Origin: Paenibacillus sp. LS1
GTDB lineage: Bacteria > Bacillota > Bacilli > Paenibacillales > Paenibacillaceae
Direction: 5' to 3'
Assembly (NCBI RefSeq): GCF_026013365.1
Contig: NZ_JAPDOE010000001.1
Coordinates: forward strand, 1,550,001 to 1,614,000
Length of the DNA: 64,000 nt
The position numbers and the translations under genes are program-made. Position 1 is the stretch's first letter. Each line of letters starts with the position of its first letter. A model generated the notes under the pieces. That model was not told where the DNA came from and did no database searches. It was given only the letters and a program-made list of their open reading frames with translations. Shown one piece after another: positions 54,204 to 63,845 of this stretch.

Positions 54204-54621
54204 GTTAGGAAAGCTTACCGTAAGCCGGGTTCTGTGCTCTTCGTGGTTCATACGGGAACTACCCTCCCACCAGAAGCGACAATCATCTATCTAGGCCATA
54301 CATTGCTGCACAGCTCAAGCGACCAACCTAGACACACCTCGGGCTAAGGTTGCCTCCTCCGAAAAGGCGGCTGTGTCCCATTAGGTCTTGCTCCAGATGG
54401 GGTTTACCAGGAACGAAGTCACCAGCGTTCCTCGGGGTCTCTTACACCTCGGTTCCATCCTTGCCTGTGCCGGAAAATCCGGCCATCGGCGGTCCATTTC
54501 TGTGGCACTATCCTTCAACTCGCGCTGACTGGACGTTATCCAGCATCCTGCCCTGTGGAGCCCGGACTTTCCTCTCGTGGCAACAAAGGCCACCAGCGAT
54601 TGTCTGTCAAACTTTCCGAAC
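54204..54621 (-). ncRNA. rnpB: RNase P RNA (rnpB), type A-like
   Basis: Catalytic RNA that matures the 5' ends of tRNAs. On the minus strand the 418-nt region has the P1 pair GTTCGGAAAG/CTTTCCTAAC, conserved region I AGAGGAAAGTCCGGGCTCC, GTGCCACAGAAA, ACCGCCGATGGCC, GTAAGAGACCCCG, GGTAAACCCC, GAGCAAGACCTAATGGG, GGCCTAGATAGATGATTG, and the 3' conserved ACAGAACCCGGCTTA. The blocks around P6-P12 align with the type A (E. coli-like) consensus, not with the type B form of B. subtilis. Short open frames across it are not genes. Confidence 0.95.
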
Positions 54622-54697
54622 AACATTACATAGTATACAGGCATTTGAGTTCCCAGACAAGCTTAATATTACTGGGAATCGCACAGCAACTGTCTTT

Positions 54698-55813
54698 TTA
54701 GATAAACTGGAATACTTCCGTATTTACCTCCGAAGCCGTAACTTGCGTATCATATCGTTTATCTTGCAAATTAGAACGAAGCCAATCAGCTGTTTTCGGT
54801 TTCATAATCTTCTCGGAATTATGTCCCGGGTCGATGATACACATGCCTACCATTAACGCATCATGAGCCGTGTGATAATCGATGTCCCCGGTTACAATAA
54901 CATCCGCACCTTTGAAGCGAGCCGTAAGCGCGTAACGGCTGCCGGAGCCGCCAAGAACCGCTGCTTTTTTGATCTTTTTGTTCAGATCCCCTACTACACG
55001 CACATGAGGAACATTAAATTGGGTCTTCACGACCTCCACGAGCTCACCTAATGTCTTAGGCTCCCTAAGGGGTCCCAAGCGTCCCAGACCGAGCGTACGA
55101 CCTTTTAAATCCATTGCGTAGAGATCATAGGCCACTTCTTCATACGGGTGTGCCTTAAGCATCGCCTGAATGACCTTACTGCGCAAACTTTGAGGCACAA
55201 TGGTCTCAATCCGCATTTCTTCCACACGTTCCATCTGCCCTTGGGTACCAATAAACGGTTGTGTCCCTTCACCTGGTACAAAAGTTCCTGTACCTTCCGT
55301 GTTGAAGCTACACTTGTTGTACTGGCCAATACTCCCTGCTCCGGCTTCCAGAATGGCTTGAAGAACCTGCTCATGATGCGTACGAGGCACAAATACAGCC
55401 AGTTTGTACAAATGATCTGTATGTACATCCTCCAGCGATTCCTTGCTCTCGATGCCAAGTGCTTCGGCCATCCAGTCATTGATACCACCTTCTGCCACGT
55501 CCAGGTTCGTATGACTGATATAGACAGCAATATCATGCTTAATCAGCTTTTCATACAATTTACCCATAGGCGTATCCGTACTCAATGACTTGACCGGTCG
55601 AAAAATAATGGCATGATGAGCGATAATCAAATTGGCACCGATGCGAATCGCCTCGTCCACCACTTCATCCGTCACATCCAAAGCAACTAGAACGTGACTG
55701 ATTTCTTTTTGCAAACTGCCCAGCTGCAGACCAATGCGGTCATCCGGTACAGCCAGATGTTTAGGAGCAAGTTGCTCCATCAGTTGAATTACAGTTTGAC
55801 CTTTGGCAAGCAT
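54698..55813 (-). CDS. Nif3-like dinuclear metal protein (YqfO)
   Basis: The 371-aa product belongs to the NIF3/DUF34 family with a dinuclear metal site: AHHAIIFRPVKSL, SHTNLDVAEGGINDW, and the C-terminal DVIVTGDIDYHTAHDA, IDPGHNSEK. An inserted PII-like domain (about 130-230; KLAVFVPRTHHEQVLQAILEAG, KAHPYEEVAYDLY) marks the long YqfO form. Function is debated; GTP cyclohydrolase-like and metal-related roles have been suggested for the family. GAAGGAGG precedes the ATG, inside the 3' end of trmK (25-base overlap). Confidence 0.92.
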   Translation of the reverse strand: MLAKGQTVIQLMEQLAPKHLAVPDDRIGLQLGSLQKEISHVLVALDVTDEVVDEAIRIGANLIIAHHAIIFRPVKSLSTDTPMGKLYEKLIKHDIAVYISHTNLDVAEGGINDWMAEALGIESKESLEDVHTDHLYKLAVFVPRTHHEQVLQAILEAGAGSIGQYNKCSFNTEGTGTFVPGEGTQPFIGTQGQMERVEEMRIETIVPQSLRSKVIQAMLKAHPYEEVAYDLYAMDLKGRTLGLGRLGPLREPKTLGELVEVVKTQFNVPHVRVVGDLNKKIKKAAVLGGSGSRYALTARFKGADVIVTGDIDYHTAHDALMVGMCIIDPGHNSEKIMKPKTADWLRSNLQDKRYDTQVTASEVNTEVFQFI

Positions 55814-56547
55814 GCCAAAACCTCCTTCAAGTTTGCGATAAGACGCTCTACCTCAGCCGCCTTGTCCCGGGAAGAATCCTGATCGGATTTGGAGATGGAG
55901 TTAACAACTCCTTGCAGTTTGACAATCTCACTTTCCCATTTGGCAAAGAATACATCCGTTGGACGATCCACCAAATAAGGCCCCATCCGCAGCAGCAAAT
56001 CTTCCGTCAACTCTGCCCCGCCTTGAAGTGGACGTGCACGATACACCTCAACATTTGCAATCGGGCTTACGGATTGTGGCATCGCCGTGATAATTTCATA
56101 GATCTTACCGTCTTCTTCGAGCAACTGCTCTGCTACAACTACCCAGTGATGCTCCAGCAACCAGCGTCTAAGGATATCCTCTCCAACATTCGGTTGCAAA
56201 ATAAGAAGCTGGACCCCTTCCAGTTTAGATAAACCTCGGTCCAAAATAGAGGCGATCAGAGCACCGCCCATACCCGCAATGGTGATGACTTCCACTTCTC
56301 CCGCAGAGATCACATCAAGTCCGTCTCCACGACGTACTGTGATTTTCTCTTTCAGGCCAGCATCGCTGACTTGTTTACATGCAGCATCATAAGGGCCGGG
56401 ATTGACTTCCCCAGCTATTGCACTTGCGGCTTTCCCACTGCGGATCGCGGCTACTGGCAGCAACGCGTGGTCTGAACCGATATCAGCCATGCGGCTACCA
56501 TCGGGAATTTGATCATGTATTCGTTGTAATCGATTCGAAAGTTTCAT
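55789..56547 (-). CDS. trmK: tRNA m1A22 methyltransferase TrmK
   Basis: SAM-dependent enzyme that methylates N1 of A22 in tRNA. The 252-aa product has SAM motif I MADIGSDHALLPVAA, GEVNPGPYDAA, GDGL, and TIAGMGGALIASIL followed by LILQPNVGED, the TrmK family signature. A helical C-terminal region follows. The ATG at 56547 gives the standard start MKLSNRLQRI; AGGTG just upstream is a weak ribosome site. It lies after sigA as in Bacillus (yqfN), without the intervening cccA. Confidence 0.93.
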   Translation of the reverse strand: MKLSNRLQRIHDQIPDGSRMADIGSDHALLPVAAIRSGKAASAIAGEVNPGPYDAACKQVSDAGLKEKITVRRGDGLDVISAGEVEVITIAGMGGALIASILDRGLSKLEGVQLLILQPNVGEDILRRWLLEHHWVVVAEQLLEEDGKIYEIITAMPQSVSPIANVEVYRARPLQGGAELTEDLLLRMGPYLVDRPTDVFFAKWESEIVKLQGVVNSISKSDQDSSRDKAAEVERLIANLKEVLACLPKVKL

Positions 56548-56672
56548 GAAGCACCTACACCATTCATTTAATTTATTGATTTGCATTGAACAAGGAAAAG
56601 CGATAAAATAAAATCCAATCAAACATTTCAAGGATGAATTTCCAAAACCAAGAAATCAAGACGTTTAAATTA

Positions 56673-56721
56673 AAAATAAAGGAGACCCCGCCGCCGCTAA
56701 AGCGTCTTGCGGAAAGTCTCC
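56673..56721 (-). terminator. Terminator after sigA
   Basis: GGAGACTTTCCGC and GCGG-GGGGTCTCC with a small inner bulge form a long stem followed by TTTATTTTT on the minus strand. Confidence 0.8.
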
Positions 56722-56731
56722 CATAGTTCGA

Positions 56732-57871
56732 TTATTCGAGGAAATCCTTGAGTCGTTTACTACGACTCGGGTGACGCAACTTACGAAGAGCCTTGGCTTC
56801 GATCTGACGAATACGCTCACGCGTAACACCAAATACCTTGCCGACTTCCTCCAGCGTTCTCGTCCGTCCATCGTCCAGACCAAAACGTAGACGAAGAACA
56901 TTCTCTTCACGCTCAGTCAATGTATCAAGTACATCTTCGAGCTGTTCTTTCAACAACTCATACGCAGCAGCATCCGCCGGAGCAAGTGCTTCCTGATCCT
57001 CAATGAAGTCACCCAGATGGGAATCATCTTCCTCACCAATCGGTGTTTCCAGAGAAACCGGTTCCTGTGCAATCTTCGTAATTTCACGAACTTTCTCCAC
57101 ACTCAGATCCATCTCAGCAGCGATTTCTTCTGGTGTCGGTTCACGCCCAAGTTCCTGCAACAGCTGACGGGATACCCGGATCAGCTTATTAATCGTCTCT
57201 ACCATGTGCACAGGGATACGAATGGTACGCGCCTGGTCAGCAATAGCACGAGTAATCGCTTGGCGAATCCACCATGTGGCATACGTACTGAACTTGTATC
57301 CTTTTTTGTGGTCGAACTTCTCAACCGCTTTGATCAGACCCATATTACCTTCCTGAATCAAATCAAGGAACAACATTCCACGTCCAACGTAACGCTTGGC
57401 GATACTGACAACGAGCCGTAAGTTCGCTTCAGCCAGACGACGCTTGGCTTCTTCATCCCCGTTCTCAATCCGTTTGGCTAGTTGTACTTCGTCATCTGCC
57501 GACAACAATGGCACACGACCAATTTCCTTGAGATACATACGGACAGGGTCATTGATTTTGATACCTGGCGGCAAGCTCAGATCATCATCAAAGTGGAATT
57601 CGTCCTCTCCCTCTCTGGTGTTGTTCTCGGAATCTTCACTAGGACGAAGTGTAACCTCTTCATCATTTTCATTCACTACATCAATACCCAGATCACTCAG
57701 TTGCTCATAGAACTCATCCATTTGCTCTGCATCTTGCTCAAAAGGAGAGAGTTTCTCTATAATTTCCTTGTAATTCAGCGAAGCTCTTTTCTTACCTGAT
57801 TCAATCAATTGATCTTTAACCTGATCCAGTGTCAATTCTGTTTCTAGTTCAGTATGCTGATCATTCGCCAT
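56732..57871 (-). CDS. sigA: Primary sigma factor SigA (RpoD)
   Basis: Housekeeping sigma factor. The 379-aa product has an acidic region 1.1, region 1.2 ([18 protein letters not shown]), region 2 with the -10 helix ([20 protein letters not shown]), region 3 ([19 protein letters not shown]) and region 4.2 with the -35 helix ([20 protein letters not shown]). It lies 43 bases after dnaG, the conserved macromolecular synthesis arrangement. GGAGGGAG precedes the ATG. Confidence 0.98.
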   Translation of the reverse strand: MANDQHTELETELTLDQVKDQLIESGKKRASLNYKEIIEKLSPFEQDAEQMDEFYEQLSDLGIDVVNENDEEVTLRPSEDSENNTREGEDEFHFDDDLSLPPGIKINDPVRMYLKEIGRVPLLSADDEVQLAKRIENGDEEAKRRLAEANLRLVVSIAKRYVGRGMLFLDLIQEGNMGLIKAVEKFDHKKGYKFSTYATWWIRQAITRAIADQARTIRIPVHMVETINKLIRVSRQLLQELGREPTPEEIAAEMDLSVEKVREITKIAQEPVSLETPIGEEDDSHLGDFIEDQEALAPADAAAYELLKEQLEDVLDTLTEREENVLRLRFGLDDGRTRTLEEVGKVFGVTRERIRQIEAKALRKLRHPSRSKRLKDFLE

Positions 57872-57914
57872 AACTCGACTCCCTCCTCCCTAGAAACATC
57901 CAATAATCAGACGT

Positions 57915-59735
57915 TCACTGTCTCTCTAGGGCATTCATTTCAATTGCAATCTGTGCCGCGCGTAAATCATCACCTGCACGCTCTGCAGCAATCATTTCTT
58001 CTTTTTTCATTTCGTACTGTTTCTTACGCGGATACTTCAGCACTTCCCTGATGCAATCATCGAGCATTTGAATACTCCATTCACCTGGACCATCCATCAT
58101 CGAGATTGAACTGACCGTTTTTTCCAGGCGATCGTCATGCAGTGAAGACATAAAGCGGCTTGTATCCGACGGTTTGCCTTGCGCATAGTAGGCATATAGA
58201 TAAGCAGCAATAGCTGCATGATCATCCAAGTTAAAAGCTTCACCAAGATGCTCATTCACGTACTGGGCAGCCTCATCATCCTGCAACATCCAGGCAATCA
58301 GTTTGCGTTCAGCAGCGTGGTAAGCCGGCAACAGATTGGGTGTAGGCACCTGCCTATTTTGTTGCCTACCATTATTCCACCTTTTCGGGTTATTATCCCC
58401 AAACTGGAGGTTATTTTTCATCGCCTCCCGTTCTTCATTACACTCCTGCTTCAATGTTTCGAAGGATACGTCCACTTCTGCAGCCAGTTCACGAAGATAC
58501 ACCTCCCGCTCTGTTGGAGAAGGTAAGGGGGCAATCAATTTTACTGCTTCTTTCGAATAGGCGATTTGTCCGCCACCCTCTAGCAGTATATGGCTTTTTT
58601 TTAGGTTTATAAGTTTAAATTTTGTAGTTGTCACGGCGCCGTCCACAATCTGGTTTCGGAACCGTTCACCACCATGCTTCCGGATAAAATCATCCGGGTC
58701 AAGTCCCTCAGGAATGAGAGCCACTTTGACCTGCAATCCGGCTTCCTCAAGAATGGGAAAGTTTTTGAGTGCAGCAGCCTGTCCTGCTCGGTCGCCGTCA
58801 TAACATATGATGACCTCGTCGCACATCCCTTTAAGCATCAATGCCTGATTCTCGGTTAACGCCGTACCCATTGCCGCTACACCATTCTGGATATCCTGAT
58901 CCCATGCGGAGATGACATCACCATATCCCTCGAACAAAATGGCTTGCCGTTGTTTGCGAATTGCATTTTTGGCATGATGCAGATTATAGAGAACACGGCT
59001 TTTGTTAAATAACCGGGTTTCCGGTGAATTTAGATACTTCGGTTGCCCATCTCCCAATATGCGTCCTGCAAATGCAATCGGCTTACCGCTCCTGCCATTA
59101 ATCGGGAACATAATCCGGTCTCGGAATCGATCCACATATCCCTGACCTTCATTTCGCGGTGACAGAAGTCCACCCTTTTCCATCTCTTCGAGCGGATAGT
59201 TACGTTTCTCAAGAAATTGTACCAGTGTGTCCCAACGATTTGGTGCAAAACCAATCTGGAACTGGTCAATCAACTTGTCGCCAAAACCTCGTGAGCGTAA
59301 ATACTCCATGGCTGTTTTGCCGTGCTCTGTATTTTTCAACAAAAAATGATACAGCTTCGCGGTAAGCTCATAAGCCTCCAACAGACGTTCTGTCTCCGGA
59401 TTCACATGAGCAGATTCACGCCCTTGCCAGTCGCCCATAGAGATGTGGCTTTCTTCCGCCATCGTCTTGACAGCCTCGGGAAAGGATAACCCTTCGATTT
59501 CCATCCTGAATTTGATGGCATTTCCACCCGTGCCGCAACCGTAGCAGTAGAAAATTTGTTTCTCAGGTGTAACGGTGAACGAAGGCGTCTTCTCGGAATG
59601 AAAAGGACAGAGGCCTTTCATATACTTCCCCTGTTTGGTCAGATGCACAAATCGGCTCACCGTATCGACAATATCATTCTGCTGTAACACCGATTCAATA
59701 ATACTTTCGGGTATACCGCCTTGTCCGGTACTCAT
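57915..59735 (-). CDS. dnaG: DNA primase DnaG
   Basis: Makes RNA primers for replication. The 606-aa product has the CHC2 zinc site (Cys43, His46, Cys64, Cys67: GLCPFHSEK and FYCYGCGTGG), the TOPRIM catalytic domain (ILFEGYGDVISA with the key Glu, ICYDGDRAGQAA, PEGLDPDDFI), and a C-terminal helicase-binding region. GAAGGTGG precedes the ATG. It is upstream of sigA. Confidence 0.97.
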   Translation of the reverse strand: MSTGQGGIPESIIESVLQQNDIVDTVSRFVHLTKQGKYMKGLCPFHSEKTPSFTVTPEKQIFYCYGCGTGGNAIKFRMEIEGLSFPEAVKTMAEESHISMGDWQGRESAHVNPETERLLEAYELTAKLYHFLLKNTEHGKTAMEYLRSRGFGDKLIDQFQIGFAPNRWDTLVQFLEKRNYPLEEMEKGGLLSPRNEGQGYVDRFRDRIMFPINGRSGKPIAFAGRILGDGQPKYLNSPETRLFNKSRVLYNLHHAKNAIRKQRQAILFEGYGDVISAWDQDIQNGVAAMGTALTENQALMLKGMCDEVIICYDGDRAGQAAALKNFPILEEAGLQVKVALIPEGLDPDDFIRKHGGERFRNQIVDGAVTTTKFKLINLKKSHILLEGGGQIAYSKEAVKLIAPLPSPTEREVYLRELAAEVDVSFETLKQECNEEREAMKNNLQFGDNNPKRWNNGRQQNRQVPTPNLLPAYHAAERKLIAWMLQDDEAAQYVNEHLGEAFNLDDHAAIAAYLYAYYAQGKPSDTSRFMSSLHDDRLEKTVSSISMMDGPGEWSIQMLDDCIREVLKYPRKKQYEMKKEEMIAAERAGDDLRAAQIAIEMNALERQ

Positions 59736-59782
59736 CTCTGGCCACCTTCATCTCTTCAACACGTAAATATAATTCGATAAAC

Positions 59783-60271
59783 TTACACATTCTCCTGCAA
59801 ATCTTTTAAAAGTTTTGTCAGTTTATGTTGAAAAATTTCTCGATCCTGCTCTGTGAAAGGCTTTGGGCCTTTCCCGTAATGGCCTCTTTTTCGTACTTTG
59901 GCCGCAGTATGACGAGAATCCAACATGAAATCAATGTCACGATCGTTAAACTCACGACCACGAAAGGACAAAACATAACAACGTTTGCCGAGCGCAAGTG
60001 CCGCAAGTCCATAGTCCTGAGTGATAACCACATCGTATGGCTTAATATGATTAGCAATATACAGGTCTGCGCTCTGATCACTGCGATCCACTTGCACGGT
60101 TCGCACCCCTTCTCCTCCTTGAAGCAAATGATCAAATGAAGAGACTAACAGTACGGGGATGTTGAAAAGGCGAGCGGTTTGCGCAATCTCGGTTTTGACC
60201 GGACAAGCATCACCATCCACAACAATGTGGCGTATATTTAACTCACTCAAACCCAGACCACCCGGTTTCAT
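59783..60271 (-). CDS. yqxD: YaiI/YqxD family (DUF188) protein
   Basis: PIN-like domain protein of unknown function. The 162-aa product has the family blocks HIVVDGDACPVKTEI, VQVDRSDQSADLYIANHI, VVITQDYGLAALAL and LSFRGREFNDRDIDFML. B. subtilis yqxD also lies just before dnaG. The start is uncertain: the ATG at 60271 has no ribosome site, whereas the in-frame TTG at 60250 is preceded by GGGTGG at 7 bases; the longer form is given. Confidence 0.88.
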   Translation of the reverse strand: MKPGGLGLSELNIRHIVVDGDACPVKTEIAQTARLFNIPVLLVSSFDHLLQGGEGVRTVQVDRSDQSADLYIANHIKPYDVVITQDYGLAALALGKRCYVLSFRGREFNDRDIDFMLDSRHTAAKVRKRGHYGKGPKPFTEQDREIFQHKLTKLLKDLQENV

Positions 60272-60344
60272 AAAATAGCTGCATATTGTAATATACGACC
60301 CCGGCCAGGCAAAATCCTTCTGCCGGAACGAGGGAAATCAAAGG

Positions 60345-60393
60345 CTAAAATACGGAGCGGTTGTCAAAAATACATTTCACAACCCGTTCCGTA
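60345..60393 (-). terminator. Terminator after glyS
   Basis: On the minus strand ACGGAACGGGTTGT and ACAACCGCTCCGT (small bulges) precede ATTTTAGCC; the T-run is short. Confidence 0.65.
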
Positions 60394-60479
60394 TATTTAT
60401 ACCCTCATATATCCTTCTTTAATACTGAAATTTAGCATTGCTCCAAGTCTGTGGAAAAGGACTCATGAAATACGCCCAA

Positions 60480-62555
60480 TTACCCAATCAACTTGGAAAA
60501 ATCAGCAAATCCTTTCAAGTCACGATCAATAGCCGCGAGCAGTGCAAGTCGGTTCGCACGAACAGCATCATCTTCAGCCATAACCATGACTGAATCAAAG
60601 AATGAGGTAATACCATCCTTCCAAGCGGATGCAATAGCCAGCGCTTCAGCAGCATCGTGCTGAGCCAACGCCTGACGGTACTCTGCATTCGTTCTGCTCC
60701 ATGCCTCGTGTAACTGACGCTCTCCATCTTCTGTGAACAGTTCCGGATGTACGGAAGCATTGGATGCTTTGGCAGCCAGATTACCCACACGGTTGAACGA
60801 TTCAACCGTTGTTTTGAATGCGTCTCCTGTCAGAACAGCCGCCATCAGCGCTTCACCTTTTGGAACCACAGCGCTGATATCATCGAATCCAGAAGAAATT
60901 ACTGCATCCACAACGTCGTAACGGACGGTTTCGGACAACAATTTTTTCACACGAAGACCGAAGAAGTCTTGCAGATCTTTACGAACCTCTTCGTCCGCAC
61001 GTTTCAACAGGTTCATCTGGGCATGTACTTGAAGTGCTACTCCGAACACATCTGACAATGTCAGCGGGAGCTTGTGATCCAGCAAAATCTGTACAATACC
61101 TGCAGCCTGACGGCGCAGCGCATACGGATCTTGAGAACCTGTTGGAATGATGTTGATGGAGAAGCAACCCACGATTGTGTCCATTTTATCCGCAGCACTG
61201 ACAAGAGCACCTACAAGAGAAGCAGGGGATTGATCTCCAGCGAAACGTGGCTGATAGTGTTCAAATACCGCTTTGGCCACTTCTTCTTTTTCGCCAGCTT
61301 TACGAGCGTAATCCTCACCCATCACACCTTGCAGTTCCGGGAATTCTCCCACCATCAGTGTCACCAGATCGAATTTGCAGATATCTGCTGAGCGGCTAAC
61401 AGATTCAGCAACATCACCGGATACTTGCAGTTTGGCAGCAAGTCCATCGGCAATCTTGCGAATACGACGCACTTTGTCTCCAACCGTTCCCAATTCTTCC
61501 TGGAAGACGATACTTTCCAGTTTCGACAATGCATCCTTAATCTGTAGCTTCTGATCTTCCTCATAGAAGAACTTGGCATCAGACAGACGTGCACGCAGAA
61601 CTTTTTCATTCCCTTTGGCAATAACGTCCAGTGAATCACTTCCACCGTTACGTACCGTCACGAAGAATGGCAACAGTTGTCCCTCATTGTCCAGTACAGG
61701 GAAATAACGCTGGTGCTCACGCATGGAAGTAATCAATACTTCTTGTGGAATATTCAAAAATGAAGAGTCGAATGTCCCGAACAATACCGTAGGTGTTTCC
61801 ACCAGGAACAGCACTTCTTCCAACAAGTCTTCCTTAATCGCAATATCCCATTTTTTTTCAGCAGCCAGAGCCTGAATTTGGGATACAATGATCTGTTCAC
61901 GTTCCTGGATATCTGCAATGACATGTTCGGAACGCAACACTTCCACGTACGAAGACGGATTGGAAATCACGGCCTCCTTGCCGAGGAATCGATGTCCGCG
62001 AGTTACATTACCCGATTTAACACCTGTTACTTCCAGATCAATGACATCACTGCCGAGCATAGCCACAATCCAGCGGATTGGACGTACAAATTTGAAATCA
62101 TAGGAAGCCCAACGCATGAATTTCGGGAACGTCATGGCATGTAATACAGAAAGCAACCCTTCGCCAACCACAGAAGCTGTTTCCACACCTTTGCTGCTCT
62201 TCGTTGCATAGATATATTCGACACCGTTTAATTCTTTGAACGTGAATTGGTCTGGTTCAACACCTTGACTGCGAGCGAATCCGAGTGCAGCTTTGCTCCA
62301 ATTACCACTGTCGTCTAGTGCAATTTTGCGTGAAGGGCCTTTCACTTCTTCCTCTATATCTTCCTGCTTTTCAGCCACATTCTGAATCAAAACAGCCAGT
62401 CGGCGTGGTGTAGCATACGCATTCACTTCACCATAAGCAATGCGGGATGCGTCAAGCCATTTCACGACACGTTCTTGCAGCTGTGCGATTGCTGCGCTCA
62501 TGAAGCGTGCAGGTACTTCTTCCAGCCCGATTTCAAACAAAAGATCCTTAGACAT
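60480..62555 (-). CDS. glyS: Glycyl-tRNA synthetase beta subunit
   Basis: Beta subunit of the bacterial alpha2beta2 glycyl-tRNA synthetase, mainly responsible for tRNA binding. The 691-aa product begins [17 protein letters not shown] and has [35 protein letters not shown] and the HD-like [19 protein letters not shown] block (residues near 405-423), then [14 protein letters not shown] and a C-terminal anticodon-binding DALR-type region. GAAAGGGGGAG precedes the ATG, which overlaps the glyQ stop by 8 bases. Confidence 0.97.
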   Translation of the reverse strand: MSKDLLFEIGLEEVPARFMSAAIAQLQERVVKWLDASRIAYGEVNAYATPRRLAVLIQNVAEKQEDIEEEVKGPSRKIALDDSGNWSKAALGFARSQGVEPDQFTFKELNGVEYIYATKSSKGVETASVVGEGLLSVLHAMTFPKFMRWASYDFKFVRPIRWIVAMLGSDVIDLEVTGVKSGNVTRGHRFLGKEAVISNPSSYVEVLRSEHVIADIQEREQIIVSQIQALAAEKKWDIAIKEDLLEEVLFLVETPTVLFGTFDSSFLNIPQEVLITSMREHQRYFPVLDNEGQLLPFFVTVRNGGSDSLDVIAKGNEKVLRARLSDAKFFYEEDQKLQIKDALSKLESIVFQEELGTVGDKVRRIRKIADGLAAKLQVSGDVAESVSRSADICKFDLVTLMVGEFPELQGVMGEDYARKAGEKEEVAKAVFEHYQPRFAGDQSPASLVGALVSAADKMDTIVGCFSINIIPTGSQDPYALRRQAAGIVQILLDHKLPLTLSDVFGVALQVHAQMNLLKRADEEVRKDLQDFFGLRVKKLLSETVRYDVVDAVISSGFDDISAVVPKGEALMAAVLTGDAFKTTVESFNRVGNLAAKASNASVHPELFTEDGERQLHEAWSRTNAEYRQALAQHDAAEALAIASAWKDGITSFFDSVMVMAEDDAVRANRLALLAAIDRDLKGFADFSKLIG

Positions 62556-63435
62556 GCTCGGCTCCCCCTTTCTTGATCAGCGGGAAGCCTAGCTTCTCAC
62601 GCTCTTCCATATATGTTGCAGCGACTTGGCGAGCCAGATTACGGACACGTGTGATGTAGCCCGTACGTTCCGTTACACTGATAGCTCCACGTGCATCCAA
62701 CAAGTTGAACGTGTGGGAACATTTCAGCACATAGTCATATGCCGGGAATACCAGATGCTGCGCCATGGCCTTGTTTGCTTCTTCTTCATGCATGTTGAAG
62801 AGTGTAAACAGCATTTTGACATCGGATACTTCAAACGTATATTTGGAATGTTCGAATTCTGGCTGACGGAATACATCACCATAAGTAATGCCTTCCACCC
62901 ATTCCAAATCAAACACATTCTCTTTTTCCTGAATGTAAGAAGCCAAACGCTCCATACCATACGTAATTTCAACGGCTACCGGATTCGTCTCGATTCCACC
63001 AACCTGTTGGAAATACGTGAATTGTGTAATTTCCATTCCGTCCAACCATACTTCCCAACCAAGACCTGCACAACCAAGGGAAGGATTCTCCCAGTTGTCT
63101 TCAACAAACCGAATATCATGTTTGAGCGGATCAATGCCCAGACGCTTCAGACTTTCCAGGTAAATTTCCTGAATATTGTCCGGAGAAGGCTTGATGATCA
63201 CCTGGAACTGATGATGCTGGTACAGCCGGTTAGGGTTCTCGCCATAACGTCCGTCCGAAGGACGACGGGAAGGCTCCACATAGGCTACTTTCCAAGGTTC
63301 GGGTCCAAGCGAGCGCAAAAAGGTCATCGGGTTCATCGTACCTGCCCCTTTTTCCGTATCGTATGGCTGGACAATAATACAGTTATGCTCGGCCCAGAAT
63401 TGTTGCAGCGTTAGAATCATCTGCTGAAAATTCAT
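62548..63435 (-). CDS. glyQ: Glycyl-tRNA synthetase alpha subunit
   Basis: Catalytic class II subunit that activates glycine. The 295-aa product shows [52 protein letters not shown] (shown as the motif 1/2 region, residues about 49-76), [30 protein letters not shown] and YGMERLASY. The ATG at 63435 has AAAAGGAG at 9 bases. It is preceded by a T-box leader that should sense uncharged tRNA-Gly. Confidence 0.97.
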   Translation of the reverse strand: MNFQQMILTLQQFWAEHNCIIVQPYDTEKGAGTMNPMTFLRSLGPEPWKVAYVEPSRRPSDGRYGENPNRLYQHHQFQVIIKPSPDNIQEIYLESLKRLGIDPLKHDIRFVEDNWENPSLGCAGLGWEVWLDGMEITQFTYFQQVGGIETNPVAVEITYGMERLASYIQEKENVFDLEWVEGITYGDVFRQPEFEHSKYTFEVSDVKMLFTLFNMHEEEANKAMAQHLVFPAYDYVLKCSHTFNLLDARGAISVTERTGYITRVRNLARQVAATYMEEREKLGFPLIKKGGAEHV

Positions 63436-63484
63436 AATCATGCTCCTTTTCAATGGTTTGTTAGCAAGCTTAGAACGGTGCAGA

Positions 63485-63782
63485 CAACAATAAATAGCCC
63501 CCGTCCTACGCCTGTTGTACAGACGTAGGGACGAGAGCTATTCCCGCGGTTCCACCCTACTTGGCTTGGATCAAACAGGATGATCCTGCTCGTTCCAGCC
63601 CACTTTTCCGTGTCCATTCATGCTCCCGAGTGCCGTTTCAAAAACGGATTCAACCAGGCTTCCACCATCCCCGGCTCGCTCATTCATGATTCGCAAGTGT
63701 CATATACGACTTGTCCCCCACAAATGCAATAAATCCAGTCTTTTACTTTCTCGTTCAATGCATGTCTCATAAAGAGAAATTA
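63485..63782 (-). promoter_or_regulatory. Glycyl T-box riboswitch leader of glyQS
   Basis: On the minus strand the canonical T-box AGGGTGGAACCGCGGG lies at 63543-63558, followed by a long terminator hairpin (63495-63540, TCGTCCCTACG and CGTAGGACG arms) and TATTTATTG. Upstream, GATGGTGGAAGCC resembles the Stem I distal-loop region, and GGC in GAAACGGCACTCGG (63632-63634) is a candidate glycine specifier. Uncharged tRNA-Gly would stabilise the antiterminator and allow glyQS expression. The specifier call is tentative. Confidence 0.9.
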
Positions 63783-63788
63783 TATTTC

Positions 63789-63817
63789 ATAATATATAAA
63801 ATCTAGTATGAAGTCAA
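63789..63817 (-). promoter_or_regulatory. Sigma-A promoter of glyQS
   Basis: On the minus strand TTGACT (63812-63817), a 17-base spacer and TATTAT (63789-63794) give a strong consensus match just before the T-box leader and after the recO stop. Confidence 0.8.
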
Positions 63818-63845
63818 GATATAGTTTCACTTCCACCAAAACGCC

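Noticed and set aside
54088..54347. Short plus-strand open frames next to and over rnpB
   Set aside because: They overlap the 3' end of rnpB and lack a ribosome site or similarity.
54381..54644. Minus-strand open frame of 87 codons
   Set aside because: It lies within the RNase P RNA gene, whose conserved structure explains the sequence.
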